DNA of 64,000 nucleotides from Arthrobacter sp. PAMC 25486. Lineage in GTDB: Bacteria > Actinomycetota > Actinomycetes > Actinomycetales > Micrococcaceae. Position numbers and translations under genes: made by a program. The stretch covers positions 62,001-126,000 of the forward strand of contig NZ_CP007595.1 in the NCBI RefSeq assembly GCF_000785535.1, written 5' to 3'. Position 1 is the stretch's first letter. Each line of letters starts with the position of its first letter. Of this stretch, positions 46,306 through 54,700 are shown in pieces. The notes below the pieces were generated by a model. The model had not been told where the DNA came from. It worked only from the letters and a program-made list of their open reading frames with translations, and ran no database searches.

Positions 46306-47733
46306 TTAGCGGAACAGTTCGCGGTTGGCCTTGATGCCGGCAACGTAGTTGGCGGTGTCGGGGAACATGCCGTACAGGCTGACCGAATACTGGCCCTGGT
46401 AGTAGCCCGCAATGGCGGTATCCTCGCCGACTCCGCCCTGGTGCAGCGCCCGGATGATGGCTACACCGGCCGTGACGTTGTCCTCGGGATCCAGCAGGTT
46501 CAGGTCCCGGCCCACGAGCCCGGAGGCCCAGTCTCCGGCGTCGGGGATGACCTGCATGGTGCCGATGGCATTTGCCGGGGACACCGACTGGTGGTTGAAG
46601 CCGGATTCCTGCTGGGCAAACGCCAGGGCAAGTGCCGGGTCAACACCCATGCTGGCCGCTGTGCGGGCCACCATCTCCTTCATCTGCTCCCGGTCGGGAG
46701 AGGGAGCCGCCAGCAAGGCCGCCTTGTTCTTGTTGGCGTCACTGACCACCGCCTGCGGGTAGGTATAGTGCAGGAAAGTGCTGGGCACCTGCTGCTCCGC
46801 TGTCAGTTCCACCGGGTCTGCCGGGGGTGCTGTTTCGGGCACGGCCGTGATCGGCGTGATGGTGCTGGCGGCGGCGTTCACACCGGGGATGGACAGCGTC
46901 TTGCCCGGGTAGATGGGTGCCTTCACATCAAGACTGTTGGCGGCCACCAGCGCGCCCAGGCTGACATTGTTCTCAGCGGCGATGGAAGACAGGGTGTCGC
47001 CGGCCTTGATGACATGGGAGTTCGCGGAGGGGGCCGGACTCTGTTGTGAGTCGGCTGCGGGCTGTTCGGTGGGTGCCGGTGGAACACTCCCGCCGACCTT
47101 GATGACCTGACCCGGATGGATCACGGAATCTGCGGTGAGACCGTTTAGGGAGAACAAGCTCGACAGGCCGACGCCCTGCTCTGCAGCAATGCCGCTGAGC
47201 GTGTCCCCGGCCTTGACGATGTAGTCCGACGACGACGTGGCCGCGGCTTCCGCTGCCGGCTCGGCGGCGGTCTCTGACCCGGAAATGGTCAGGAGCTGGC
47301 CGGGGTGGATCAGGCCGGCCGCTGAAATCTTGTTGCGATCAAGCACCGATTGCATTGAAACGCCGTAGTTGGCCGCGATGTCGGAGACGGTGTCTCCTGC
47401 AACCACGGTGTGTACGGTTGCGGATTGTGCCCTCAGCATGGACTTCACAGAGGCTTGCTGGCCGGGGCTCATGGCGGTGACGGCGCGGGGCACTGAACTG
47501 GCAACGGCTGCTGCCGAAATATTGTTGCCGAGGGTGCGGGCTTGCACGGCGGCGAGGACCTTTTGGCCGTCAAGGGCGCCGTGGAGGCCCGCCGGTTTCA
47601 TTTCAGCCTTGGCCGGGGCGGCTGCCGCCGGGCTGGCCAGTGCCAGCGAAGAAAGCATAACCACAGGAATTGCTGCGGTGGCAACGGCTACTAATTGTTT
47701 GCCGGTGGCTGATGGAGGGCGTGGGGGAGTCAT
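46306..47733 (-). CDS. Secreted LysM-repeat lytic transglycosylase
   Basis: A 475-residue exported protein. The signal peptide is near residues 14-40 (VAVATAAIPVVMLSSLALASP, cleavage around AAAAPA). Three LysM domains follow (VVAGDTVSDIAANYGVS, IVKAGDTLSGIAAEQGVG, VIKAGDTLSSIAAENNVS), which bind peptidoglycan. A C-terminal SLT domain has LALAFAQQESGFNHQSVS with the catalytic Glu and AIGTMQVIP. It should cleave glycan strands. The ATG at 47733 has TGAGGT upstream. It sits between pknL and the Rv2175c homologue, a position empty in mycobacteria, and may be linked to PknL signalling. Confidence 0.92.
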   Translation of the reverse strand: MTPPRPPSATGKQLVAVATAAIPVVMLSSLALASPAAAAPAKAEMKPAGLHGALDGQKVLAAVQARTLGNNISAAAVASSVPRAVTAMSPGQQASVKSMLRAQSATVHTVVAGDTVSDIAANYGVSMQSVLDRNKISAAGLIHPGQLLTISGSETAAEPAAEAAATSSSDYIVKAGDTLSGIAAEQGVGLSSLFSLNGLTADSVIHPGQVIKVGGSVPPAPTEQPAADSQQSPAPSANSHVIKAGDTLSSIAAENNVSLGALVAANSLDVKAPIYPGKTLSIPGVNAAASTITPITAVPETAPPADPVELTAEQQVPSTFLHYTYPQAVVSDANKNKAALLAAPSPDREQMKEMVARTAASMGVDPALALAFAQQESGFNHQSVSPANAIGTMQVIPDAGDWASGLVGRDLNLLDPEDNVTAGVAIIRALHQGGVGEDTAIAGYYQGQYSVSLYGMFPDTANYVAGIKANRELFR

Positions 47734-47798
47734 GGGTGGATACCTCAATTTTCCGTAACAGATGATGCCATTGGGGATGATGTTACTAGTGTGACTAT

Positions 47799-47812
47799 GT
47801 GTGAATTTACAC
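47799..47812. promoter_or_regulatory. Palindrome in the LysM gene / Rv2175c-like divergent promoter region
   Basis: GTGTGAATTTACAC, an inverted repeat GTGT(G/A)A..T(T/A)CAC type, is centred between the two divergent starts at 47733 and 47896. It may be bound by the DNA-binding protein encoded next to it. No match to a known site. Confidence 0.4.
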
Positions 47813-47895
47813 TAAATGCCGAAGAAGTGGGCGGTTCCTGTGGATTTAGGCACAATATTTATACGCCCGGACCCAATATGTGGGAACCTTTGAGG

Positions 47896-48249
47896 GTGAG
47901 CAAAGTTGAAAACATAGTTAATGAATGGTTGCCCCTGCCCGACGTGGCCGAAAAGCTTGACGTCTCCGTCACCAAGGTCCACGCACTTGTCAAGGATGGT
48001 TCCTTGCTGGCTGCACGCGTGGGGGAGCGCAACATCAAGGCTGTCCCGGCGGACTTCATTGTGGAGGACCACATCCTGGAAAGCCTGCGTGGGACCATCT
48101 CAGTCCTGCAAGACGCAGGTTTTGAAGATGAAGAGGCCATTGAGTGGCTCTTCACAGCGGATGAGTCACTGCCCGGACGCCCCATCGACGCGCTCCGCGA
48201 GGGACGCAAGACCGAAATCCGCCGCCGCGCCTCAGCCCTGGGCTGGTAA
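47896..48249 (+). CDS. Rv2175c-family DNA-binding protein (PknL substrate)
   Basis: A 117-residue protein with an N-terminal winged helix-turn-helix (EWLPLPDVAEKLDVSVTKVHALVKDGSLLAARVGER) and the conserved C-terminus ESLRGTISVLQDAGFEDEEAIEWLF, then DESLPGRPIDALREGRKTEIRRRA. In M. tuberculosis, Rv2175c binds DNA and loses binding when PknL phosphorylates it. The GTG at 47896 (MSKVEN) matches the usual start of the family. The open frame extends back to 47791 without homology. It converges with the polyprenyl synthase gene. Confidence 0.92.
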   Translation: MSKVENIVNEWLPLPDVAEKLDVSVTKVHALVKDGSLLAARVGERNIKAVPADFIVEDHILESLRGTISVLQDAGFEDEEAIEWLFTADESLPGRPIDALREGRKTEIRRRASALGW

Positions 48250-48254
48250 GGCGC

Positions 48255-49358
48255 CTAAGAAGTCCTTGAAACTGCTCCCTGGCCCAGTGCCGACAACGCC
48301 CCGGCAACGGACGGCTCGATCGGCAGCTGGGCCAGGGCTGCAAAGGCAGTGTCGCTGAGCTCGGTGATCATGTCTTCCGTGCGCGCCAACGCCCCGGAGT
48401 CAACCATGATGGCGCACAGGCGGCTGATCTCTTCATCGCTGAGGTCCTGCCGGCCAAGGTTGCTGTCAACAAAGCTGCGGTCGGCTTCCCCTGCCCCGTC
48501 AATCGTGAGCCCCACCAGCACCGTGCGTTTGCCTTCGCGCAGGTCATCGCCTGCCGGCTTGCCCGTCTGGGCCGGGTCGCCAAACACGCCCAGGACGTCG
48601 TCGCGCAATTGGAAGGCCTCGCCCAGCGGCAGTGCGAAGGCGCTGTAACCTGCGAGGAGTTCCCTGGATGCCCCGGCCAGGGCGCCGCCCAAAACCAGGG
48701 GATGTTCGGATGAATACTTCGCGCTCTTGAAACGGATGATGGACGACGCGCGGGCCACAGCGGTCTCATGCGGTTTGGACGGCCCGGCCACCTCTTCCAA
48801 AATATCCAGGTACTGCCCGGCCATGACCTCGGTGCGCATGAGGTTAAAGACGGCACGGGCACGGCTGTCGGCACCCGCCCCAATGCTGGCAAACATTTCC
48901 TCACTCAATGACAGGCAAAGATCCCCTGTCAAAATGGCTGCCGCATGCCCAAAACGTTCGTCGTCCAGGGCCCAGCCGCTGTCACTGTGGAGTGTGCTGA
49001 ACTGACGGTGCACACTGGGACCGCCGCGGCGGGTGTCGGAGCGGTCAATGATGTCGTCGTGAATCAACGCTGCGGCCTGAAACAGCTCCAACGCAGCACC
49101 GGCCTGAACGATGGCCAGGGCATCCGGGGCGCCCCCGGCACCGCGCCAACCCCAGTAACACAGCAACGCCCGCATCCGCTTCCCACCGGTAACAAGGGTC
49201 TTGATCGAGTCCACAAGAACCAGCGTGGCCGGGGAAATCGTGGCCATCAGTTCACGTTTCTGTGACAGGAAGTCATGCAACGTCTCGGCTACGGCGGCAA
49301 TGAAGGCATCATGGGCGGCAGCAATGGTGGCGCCAGAGGGGACAGGCGTTGCGTTCAT
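48255..49358 (-). CDS. Polyprenyl (geranylgeranyl-type) diphosphate synthase
   Basis: A 367-residue trans-prenyltransferase. The first aspartate-rich motif is HDDIIDRSDTRRG, and the second is LRDDVLGVFGD with GDDLREGKRT. GGKRMRALL binds isopentenyl diphosphate. The neighbourhood corresponds to idsA2 (Rv2173) of M. tuberculosis. Product chain length depends on residues before the first motif (ALELFQAAALI) and is likely C20, but cannot be fixed here. The ATG at 49358 shares its upstream region with dinB, including the LexA-like box. Confidence 0.92.
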   Translation of the reverse strand: MNATPVPSGATIAAAHDAFIAAVAETLHDFLSQKRELMATISPATLVLVDSIKTLVTGGKRMRALLCYWGWRGAGGAPDALAIVQAGAALELFQAAALIHDDIIDRSDTRRGGPSVHRQFSTLHSDSGWALDDERFGHAAAILTGDLCLSLSEEMFASIGAGADSRARAVFNLMRTEVMAGQYLDILEEVAGPSKPHETAVARASSIIRFKSAKYSSEHPLVLGGALAGASRELLAGYSAFALPLGEAFQLRDDVLGVFGDPAQTGKPAGDDLREGKRTVLVGLTIDGAGEADRSFVDSNLGRQDLSDEEISRLCAIMVDSGALARTEDMITELSDTAFAALAQLPIEPSVAGALSALGQGAVSRTS

Positions 49359-49464
49359 GCTTTCAGGGGTCCTTGCTGTGGGGTCAATGGTGCGGACGCG
49401 ATGGCATCAGCACTAAGTTTAGCCATGTTGGGCAGCCACCCCGGGGCACCTGTTATGCGGCTCA

Positions 49465-49478
49465 CGAAAGTATGTTCG
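49465..49478. promoter_or_regulatory. Candidate LexA (SOS) box upstream of dinB
   Basis: CGAAAGTATGTTCG, within the 7-6-7 inverted repeat TCACGAA-AGTATG-TTCGTGA (49462-49481). It fits the actinobacterial LexA consensus TCGAA(A/C)AnnTGTTCGA except for one inner and the outermost positions. It is 32 bases before the dinB start, at a typical operator position. Confidence 0.7.
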
Positions 49479-49510
49479 TGAAGCGCCCGCCAGCTCACTA
49501 GAATTGAAGC

Positions 49511-50728
49511 ATGAACCCCATCCAGCCTCCGCCACACGGCACAACGCCCGTGCAGGACGGCTGCACCATCATGCATGTAGACATGGATGCGTTCTTTGTC
49601 ACCGTCGAATTGCGCACGCGCCCGGAACTTATCGGAAAGATGGTGATCGTTGGCCAGCCCGAGGGCCGCTCGGTGGTGCTCTCCGCATCCTACGAGGCGC
49701 GGGCCGTTGGCGTACGGTCGGCGATGCCCATGGTGACGGCCATGCGGATGGCGCCCTCCGCCGTCGTCATTGCCCCGACACACGGGCTGTACCAGCAGGT
49801 CTCGGCCCAGATCATGGCCGTTTTTCATTCGATCACCGACACGGTTGAGCAGCTCAGCGTGGATGAGGCTTTTCTGGACATCAGCGGATCGCTGCGCAGG
49901 CTCGGCACGCCGCTGGAAATTGGGGCGCTGATCCGTACGCGCATTGCCGCGGAAATTGGCATCACGGCGTCGGTGGGCATTGCCGCCAGCAAGTTTGTTG
50001 CCAAGGTCGCCTCGACCAGGTGCAAGCCCAACGGCATGCTGCTGATCGAGAAGCAACAGACGGTGGCGTATCTGCACACGCTGCCGGTTGAGGCGTTGTG
50101 GGGTGTGGGTGCCAAAACGCGGGAGGTGCTTGCCCGGCTGGGCATCTTCACCGTGGCGGATGTTGCGGCAACGCCGGTCAGTTCCCTGCAAAAGGCGCTG
50201 GGTAGCACCGGGGCGGCGCTGCATGCGCTGTCCTGGGGGATCGACCCGCGGCCCGTGACGTCCTGGCACCAGGAAAAGAGCATCGGTGCCGAGGAGACTT
50301 TTGCGCAGGACACGTTCGACGACGAACTGCTCACCCGGGAACTGCTGAGACTTGCACACAAGGTGGCCGGCCGGCTCCGTGAGGCAGGACTCAGCGGGCG
50401 GACCCTGGCCTTGAAGATTAAGTACAGTGACTTTTCCACCATCACCCGGTCCAAGGCGCTCGGTGCCGGAACCGACAGTGCCGGGCAGATCTATGCGGGC
50501 GCCGTGGCCCTGCTGCAGGCCTTGGGGCGGCGGCCGCAAAGTGTTCGCCTGATAGGGGTCCGGGTGGAACGGCTGGATTCCGTGGACAGCGCCCCGCTGC
50601 AATTCAGCCTCGATCCGCGCGAAGACAATTCCCGCACCGCCGAGGTGGTGGGTGATGCCATCGCGGCCCGTTTTGGCAGCGCAAAAATTGTCCCGGCCCG
50701 CCTGTTGAAGCCGCCGGAGCTGCGCTAA
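49511..50728 (+). CDS. dinB: DNA polymerase IV (DinB)
   Basis: A 405-residue Y-family translesion polymerase. Catalytic motifs are HVDMDAFFVTVE (first metal Asp) and QLSVDEAFLDISGS (Asp-Glu pair). The helix-hairpin-helix segment is LPVEALWGVGAKTREVLARLG, and a little-finger domain follows. No beta-clamp motif can be assigned with certainty at the C-terminus. A LexA-like box upstream fits DNA-damage induction. It is divergent from the prenyl synthase. Confidence 0.94.
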   Translation: MNPIQPPPHGTTPVQDGCTIMHVDMDAFFVTVELRTRPELIGKMVIVGQPEGRSVVLSASYEARAVGVRSAMPMVTAMRMAPSAVVIAPTHGLYQQVSAQIMAVFHSITDTVEQLSVDEAFLDISGSLRRLGTPLEIGALIRTRIAAEIGITASVGIAASKFVAKVASTRCKPNGMLLIEKQQTVAYLHTLPVEALWGVGAKTREVLARLGIFTVADVAATPVSSLQKALGSTGAALHALSWGIDPRPVTSWHQEKSIGAEETFAQDTFDDELLTRELLRLAHKVAGRLREAGLSGRTLALKIKYSDFSTITRSKALGAGTDSAGQIYAGAVALLQALGRRPQSVRLIGVRVERLDSVDSAPLQFSLDPREDNSRTAEVVGDAIAARFGSAKIVPARLLKPPELR

Positions 50729-50848
50729 AAATGTGCCCTTCCTGGCAGTATGTCGGGGGTTCGCGACACGGCTTTTAGTTCAGTGGAATCAAGCCTATTG
50801 TTAGTAGTAGGAGTTGACTCATTGATGACTTCCAAGTTTGTTGGTTTT

Positions 50849-50900
50849 CACGGTGTTTGCAGCATTCGGCGAGGGTGCCGGAGATGCTGCGGGCGCCGTG
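50849..50900 (+). promoter_or_regulatory. Structured 5' leader of the DUF3040 gene
   Basis: A three-part stem: CACGG (50849-50853) with CCGTG (50896-50900), GCAGCAT (50859-50865) with ATGCTGC (50884-50890), and CGGC with GCCG around GAGGGT. It is in the 240-base region before the ATG at 50971. A TTGACT at 50814-50819 could be a promoter -35 box. The role is unknown. Confidence 0.45.
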
Positions 50901-50970
50901 GGAACTAAATGAAGTGCAAGAAACGTTAACGAGTTAAGACGCCGATGGCCCTGACCTGAAGGAGGTCGTC

Positions 50971-51348
50971 ATGCCCCTCTCTGAGCACGAGCAGAGGCTG
51001 CTGGATCAACTGGAGCAGCAGCTGCACGAAGAAGATCCCAAATTTGCCCACGCCCTGTCAGCAGCACCGTCGCGAGCAATGTCGACACGCAACATCGTCA
51101 TTGGTGTGCTCATCGGCATCGCCGGACTGTTGGTCCTGTTGGGCGGTGTCGCAACCCACCTGATTGTCCTAGGCATCCTGGGCTTCCTTGTCATGGGTGC
51201 CGGCGTTTACGTGGCCATATCCCGGCCACGGTTTGCTGCCGAAGCAGAATCTGTGAACAAGACGGGCCACGGAGCCGGCGCCAAGCAAAAGAGCGGCTTC
51301 ATGAACGGCCTGGAAGAAAAGTGGGAAGAGCGCCGACGCGAACAGTAG
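50971..51348 (+). CDS. DUF3040 membrane protein
   Basis: A 125-residue protein: the start MPLSEHEQRLLDQLEQQLHEEDPKFAHAL is the DUF3040 signature, then two membrane helices (VIGVLIGIAGLLVLLGGV and LIVLGILGFLVMGAGVYVAI), and a charged C-terminal tail. The family is actinobacterial and commonly lies just upstream of mraZ and the division cluster, as in mycobacteria (Rv2169c region); its function is not known. GAAGGAGG precedes the ATG. It ends at a strong intrinsic terminator. Confidence 0.92.
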   Translation: MPLSEHEQRLLDQLEQQLHEEDPKFAHALSAAPSRAMSTRNIVIGVLIGIAGLLVLLGGVATHLIVLGILGFLVMGAGVYVAISRPRFAAEAESVNKTGHGAGAKQKSGFMNGLEEKWEERRREQ

Positions 51349-51525
51349 CTGTGGACCGTGGCTGGCAGTAGTCGCGTCCCGGGTCAGCACATGGTGCCTG
51401 AACGGAGACCTGCGGCCTAAGGCGGAACTCGCTGGCCGGATGGAACGCGCTGCGGACTGAACGCACGGCCTCGAATGTCAGCCCCCCATTGGACAGTCGC
51501 ACCGCGGAGCGCCACCACGAAGCCA

Positions 51526-51551
51526 AAGAGCCCCCAACCGGGGGCTTTTTT
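51526..51551 (+). terminator. Intrinsic terminator after the DUF3040 gene
   Basis: AGCCCCC-AACC-GGGGGCT followed by a T run. The stem (51529-51546) with a U-tract lies about 180 bases after the stop codon. Confidence 0.9.
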
Positions 51552-51574
51552 CGTGACATGATTCACTTTCGTGG

Positions 51575-51710
51575 TGCCACCGGACACTTTCAGTGCAAAA
51601 AGGACGGCGTTCGCGCAAAAAGACGGGCGTAGGACACCGTCCTTTTCCGCGAACGCCGTCCTTTTTGCACACAATCGGAGTGTGCGGAGGTGGACGTGTG
51701 TCCGGTGGCA
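51575..51710. repeat. Nested inverted repeat containing family A hairpin, copy 3
   Basis: Outer arms TGCCACCGGACAC (51575-51587) and GTGTCCGGTGGCA (51698-51710) are perfect. Inside, arms 51593-51615 and 51648-51670 pair perfectly over 23 bp and match the family A core (GCAAAAAGGACGGCGTT / AACGCCGTCCTTTTTGC). A third, innermost pair is AAAAAGACGG / CCGTCCTTTT. The nested layout suggests a small mobile or recombining palindromic element. Confidence 0.85.
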
Positions 51711-51711
51711 G

Positions 51712-51780
51712 GAAATGACACCGATCCCGCTTTTCGATGCCGGGATCCCGGGTACCGAAAGCGGGACCAGTATCAATTTC
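51712..51780. repeat. Large imperfect hairpin adjacent to family A copy 3
   Basis: Arms 51712-51736 and 51756-51780 pair with a few mismatches (core TCCCGCTTTTCG / CGAAAGCGGGA). The loop itself is a 12-bp perfect palindrome CCGGGATCCCGG (51740-51751). It differs in sequence from families A and B. Confidence 0.75.
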
Positions 51781-52067
51781 CATCGTGGCCCGCCGGTTCC
51801 GGGCGTGGCGCACCGGCGCCGAGGATGGCCCGCCGGCTGACCCGCCAGCCGCTCCACAGGGCGCCCCCATCGCCTCCACTTTCCCCCACAGTAGGACTTC
51901 CAGACGCCCCAAACGTGCTTTCGAGGGGTGTTTGAGTCAACGCCGGCCGCACAAGCCGCGCCGCGGTGGAATTTTCCCTCCACCATGGTCCACCTGCCGA
52001 AAACCGCGGCATCGCGCCAATCTTTAATGTGAACTGCATCGAACACGCCCACAAATGAAGTTGACGG
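51781..52067. other. Rest of the intergenic region before mraZ
   Basis: No credible gene. A hairpin GGTGGA...TCCACC lies near 51964-51989. On the minus strand near 51870-51893 there are TGGGG and TGGAG elements similar to the MraZ-box units, which may be chance. The mraZ promoter is expected between here and 52140. Confidence 0.4.
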
Positions 52068-52112
52068 TGGAGGATTGTGGAGTAATGTGGAGCACGTAGG
52101 AGGGGAATGGGG
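52068..52112 (+). promoter_or_regulatory. MraZ-box direct repeats
   Basis: TGGAG occurs at 52068, 52078 and 52088, then AGGAG at 52098 and TGGGG at 52108, each unit starting exactly ten bases after the previous. MraZ is known to bind TGGGN repeats with five-base spacers at its own promoter. The array ends 41 bases before the mraZ ATG. Confidence 0.85.
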
Positions 52113-52153
52113 CTGGATGAGTCTCCAGGTCTCGACAATTAAGGTGGTGGGGA

Positions 52154-52585
52154 ATGTTTCTCGGAACACACTCTCCGCGCCTTGATGAGAAGGGCCGGAT
52201 CATCCTTCCCGCAAAGTTCCGGGAGGAACTTTCCAGTGGACTTGTCCTGACCAAGGGCCAGGAAAACTGCATTTACGTCTTCAGCGCACGGGAGTTTGAA
52301 AAAGTTCTGGCCCAAATGCAGGATGCACCACTGTCCAACATGGCGGCCCGGGACTACATTCGAATCTTTCTTTCAGGAGCATCGGACGAAGTTCCTGACA
52401 AGCAGGGCCGGGTAACCATTCCGGCACCATTGCGTGCGTATGCAGGTCTCGAGAAGGAACTGGTGGTCATTGGTGCCGGCAGCCGGGCAGAGATCTGGGA
52501 TGCCGCAGCCTGGGCGCAGTACCTCAGCGCCAAGGAAGGTGCGTTCTCAGCAACTGATGAACAAGGCATCCCGGGCATCAACTAG
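52154..52585 (+). CDS. mraZ: Transcriptional regulator MraZ
   Basis: A 143-residue protein with two SpoVT/AbrB-like halves. It begins with [26 protein letters not shown], and the second half has [35 protein letters not shown]. It forms a ring-shaped oligomer that represses the division and cell wall cluster by binding the repeats upstream. The first gene of the mra cluster, it is separated from rsmH by 355 bases. Confidence 0.97.
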   Translation: MFLGTHSPRLDEKGRIILPAKFREELSSGLVLTKGQENCIYVFSAREFEKVLAQMQDAPLSNMAARDYIRIFLSGASDEVPDKQGRVTIPAPLRAYAGLEKELVVIGAGSRAEIWDAAAWAQYLSAKEGAFSATDEQGIPGIN

Positions 52586-52691
52586 CAAGCCGTCCAACAG
52601 GTCTGGCCCTAGCAGCACTACCGGCAACACCAGCAACAAGCACGGCAGGTAAGACGTTTCGCACCTCTTTCCTGGGCACTGACGGCGATCT

Positions 52692-52813
52692 TGTATGAGA
52701 TCTCCAGCCGCCCCGCAAGGCCAATCCTGGCTCACCTTCCCCGGTGCCAGGCGTGGTACGGCGTGGCGCGGAGGGGGATCTGGTTCAAGAAAGCACCTTG
52801 CAACGACGCAAGG
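52692..52813 (+). ncRNA. Candidate mraW RNA motif in the rsmH leader
   Basis: The 355-base gap between mraZ and rsmH holds a hairpin CCTGG-CT-CACC-TTCCCC-GGTG-CCAGG (52726-52751) whose loop region reads CTTCCCC. The mraW RNA motif, described upstream of mraW/rsmH in actinobacteria, has as I remember it a CUUCCCC loop. A second stem CCTTGC-AACGAC-GCAAGG (52796-52813) follows, and GATC-N8-GATC precedes. The outer boundaries are approximate. It suggests separate control of rsmH and the downstream cell-wall genes. Confidence 0.6.
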
Positions 52814-52940
52814 GGCAGTTTGGGCCAAAGCATAAAAGAGCAACAAGCAACAGCAGCAACAAGTATTAGTCGAAGAATTGCATTGCCACGGGGGATAAGA
52901 ATTTCCCTCCCGGTTTTGACCGAAGAGAAACGGAGTCGTG

Positions 52941-53939
52941 ATGACGTCGGAAAACCCCACGCCACCTACGTCCGAACGCCACACTCCAGTTCTAAAAGAT
53001 CGCTGCATCAACCTCCTTGCCCCTGCCTTTGACGTGGCACGAGCGGCCGGGCGTACCCCCATTGTCATTGATGCAACCCTCGGCATGGGCGGCCACAGTG
53101 AAGCAATGCTGCAGCGCTACCCCGACCTTCATTTGATTGGCATCGACCGGGACACCGAAGCCTTGGGCCTGGCAGGGGAGCGGTTGGCACAGTTCGCGGA
53201 CCGCACGGACCTGGTTCACGCGGTGTATGACGAGATTGCTGAGGTCCTGGCCGATCTTGGCGTTCCCGCGATTGATGGAATTTTGATGGACCTGGGCGTC
53301 TCGTCCCTGCAGTTGGATGAGCGGGACAGGGGTTTTGCCTACTCCTTCGACGCGCCCCTGGACATGCGCATGGACACCAGCCGTGGACAGACGGCCGCGG
53401 ATGTTGTCAATAGCTACTCCGAGGAAGAGCTCGTGCGGATCATCCGCAAATGGGGCGAAGAAAAGTTTGCCGGCCGCATTGCGAACCACATCGTTGCCGC
53501 ACGGGACAAGGCGCCGCTGACCCGCACCGGTGAATTGGTGGACATCATCCGCAACGTGGTCCCGGCCGGTGCGGCACGGACCGGCGGACACCCGGCCAAA
53601 CGCACCTTCCAGGCCCTGCGCATTGAAGTCAATGAAGAACTCAGCGTCCTGGAAGCTGCCATCCCTGCGGCCGTCGATGCACTGGCGCTGCACGGCCGGG
53701 CCGTGGTCATGTCCTATCACTCGCTGGAGGACAAGATCGTCAAGGCGGTCTTTGCCGCCGGCTCAACATCGTCTGCCCCGGCAGGCTTCCCGGTGGAACT
53801 GGAAGAACACAAGCCCACCTTGAAGCGGCTGACCAAGGGCACCGAAATTCCCACAGCCGAAGAAATAGCAGAAAATCCCCGCGCCGCATCAGCACGATTG
53901 CGGGCAGTGGAAAAGATCAGGGTCAGGAGTGCCATATGA
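52941..53939 (+). CDS. rsmH: 16S rRNA (cytosine-1402-N4)-methyltransferase RsmH (MraW)
   Basis: A SAM-dependent methyltransferase, 332 residues. [20 protein letters not shown] is the SAM-binding motif, [34 protein letters not shown] the conserved middle, and [16 protein letters not shown] the C-terminal signature. The ATG at 52941 is preferred because GGAG sits five bases upstream; the GTG at 52938 is too close. It overlaps ftsL by four bases. Confidence 0.96.
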   Translation: MTSENPTPPTSERHTPVLKDRCINLLAPAFDVARAAGRTPIVIDATLGMGGHSEAMLQRYPDLHLIGIDRDTEALGLAGERLAQFADRTDLVHAVYDEIAEVLADLGVPAIDGILMDLGVSSLQLDERDRGFAYSFDAPLDMRMDTSRGQTAADVVNSYSEEELVRIIRKWGEEKFAGRIANHIVAARDKAPLTRTGELVDIIRNVVPAGAARTGGHPAKRTFQALRIEVNEELSVLEAAIPAAVDALALHGRAVVMSYHSLEDKIVKAVFAAGSTSSAPAGFPVELEEHKPTLKRLTKGTEIPTAEEIAENPRAASARLRAVEKIRVRSAI

Positions 53940-54631
53940 GCAAGGCAGCACGACGCACCATTCCCATCAATGAGGGCACGAGTGCGCGCGCGTTGACGAT
54001 GCCTCTGCTTGATCCTGATCTGGTCCCAGACACCCCGGCGCCGGAGCGCACCAAGCCCCGAACCCCGCTCTCACTTGTGGTTTCCACCCCGAAGCGGGGC
54101 CGACAGCAACTGGTGGTGATCTTCTTCATGGTGATTGTTGCTGCCCTGGCAGTGGTTCTCGTCATGAGCATCTCGGTGTCCAAGGGGCAGTACGAATTGG
54201 TGGGATTGAAGAACCACCAGACCGACCTGCTCAAGGCCAACCAATCGCTGGAGCAGGAAATTGCTGCCAAGTCGGCACCCCAGGAACTAGTTGCCAACGC
54301 CGCTGCGTTGGGCATGGTCCCTGCCGGGACCACCGGCCAGATTGATGTGCGGACCAAGACTGTCAGCGGATCGCCGCAGCCCGCCAAGGCCGACACCAAG
54401 GGTCTCGTCAACATTCCGCCGGCACTCATCGACAAACCGCCTGCGGTCACCCCGAATGCCGAAAGCAAGGCTGCCGGAGATGCTCCGGTGAGTCCCGCAG
54501 CCACTGCCGCCCAGGACGAAAAAGCGGCGCAACAGCAGGACAAGGCTCCAGTGGCCGAGGTGCCGCCCGCACCCGTGACACCAGATCTCCACGGCGGCAC
54601 CATCCCGGCCCCGGCCCAAAAGGACAGTTAG
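53936..54631 (+). CDS. ftsL: FtsL-like cell division protein
   Basis: A 231-residue bitopic protein: a basic/Pro-rich cytoplasmic N-terminus of about 58 residues, one membrane helix ([21 protein letters not shown]), then a coiled-coil-type segment ([39 protein letters not shown]), and a long Pro/Ala-rich extracellular tail. Assignment to FtsL rests on topology and on position between rsmH and ftsI. Such proteins link FtsQ/DivIC with the septal synthase. The extended tail of about 100 residues is unusual compared with E. coli FtsL but seen in actinobacteria. Confidence 0.85.
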   Translation: MSKAARRTIPINEGTSARALTMPLLDPDLVPDTPAPERTKPRTPLSLVVSTPKRGRQQLVVIFFMVIVAALAVVLVMSISVSKGQYELVGLKNHQTDLLKANQSLEQEIAAKSAPQELVANAAALGMVPAGTTGQIDVRTKTVSGSPQPAKADTKGLVNIPPALIDKPPAVTPNAESKAAGDAPVSPAATAAQDEKAAQQQDKAPVAEVPPAPVTPDLHGGTIPAPAQKDS

Positions 54632-54700
54632 TCTTTAACCCACACAACGTGCCCACAGCAGGCAACGGCAACGCGCACAGCGAAAAAGCAAGGAACAGCA

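Noticed and set aside
51571..51840. Possible small proteins containing an ANAVLFA-like segment near the palindromes
   Set aside because: The same peptide arises from translating each family A repeat, so it reflects the DNA repeat, not a gene.
51870..51893. Minus-strand TGGGG/TGGAG units as a second MraZ box
   Set aside because: Spacing is 10 then 9 bases and it is 260 bases from the mraZ start. Too weak next to the regular array at 52068-52112.
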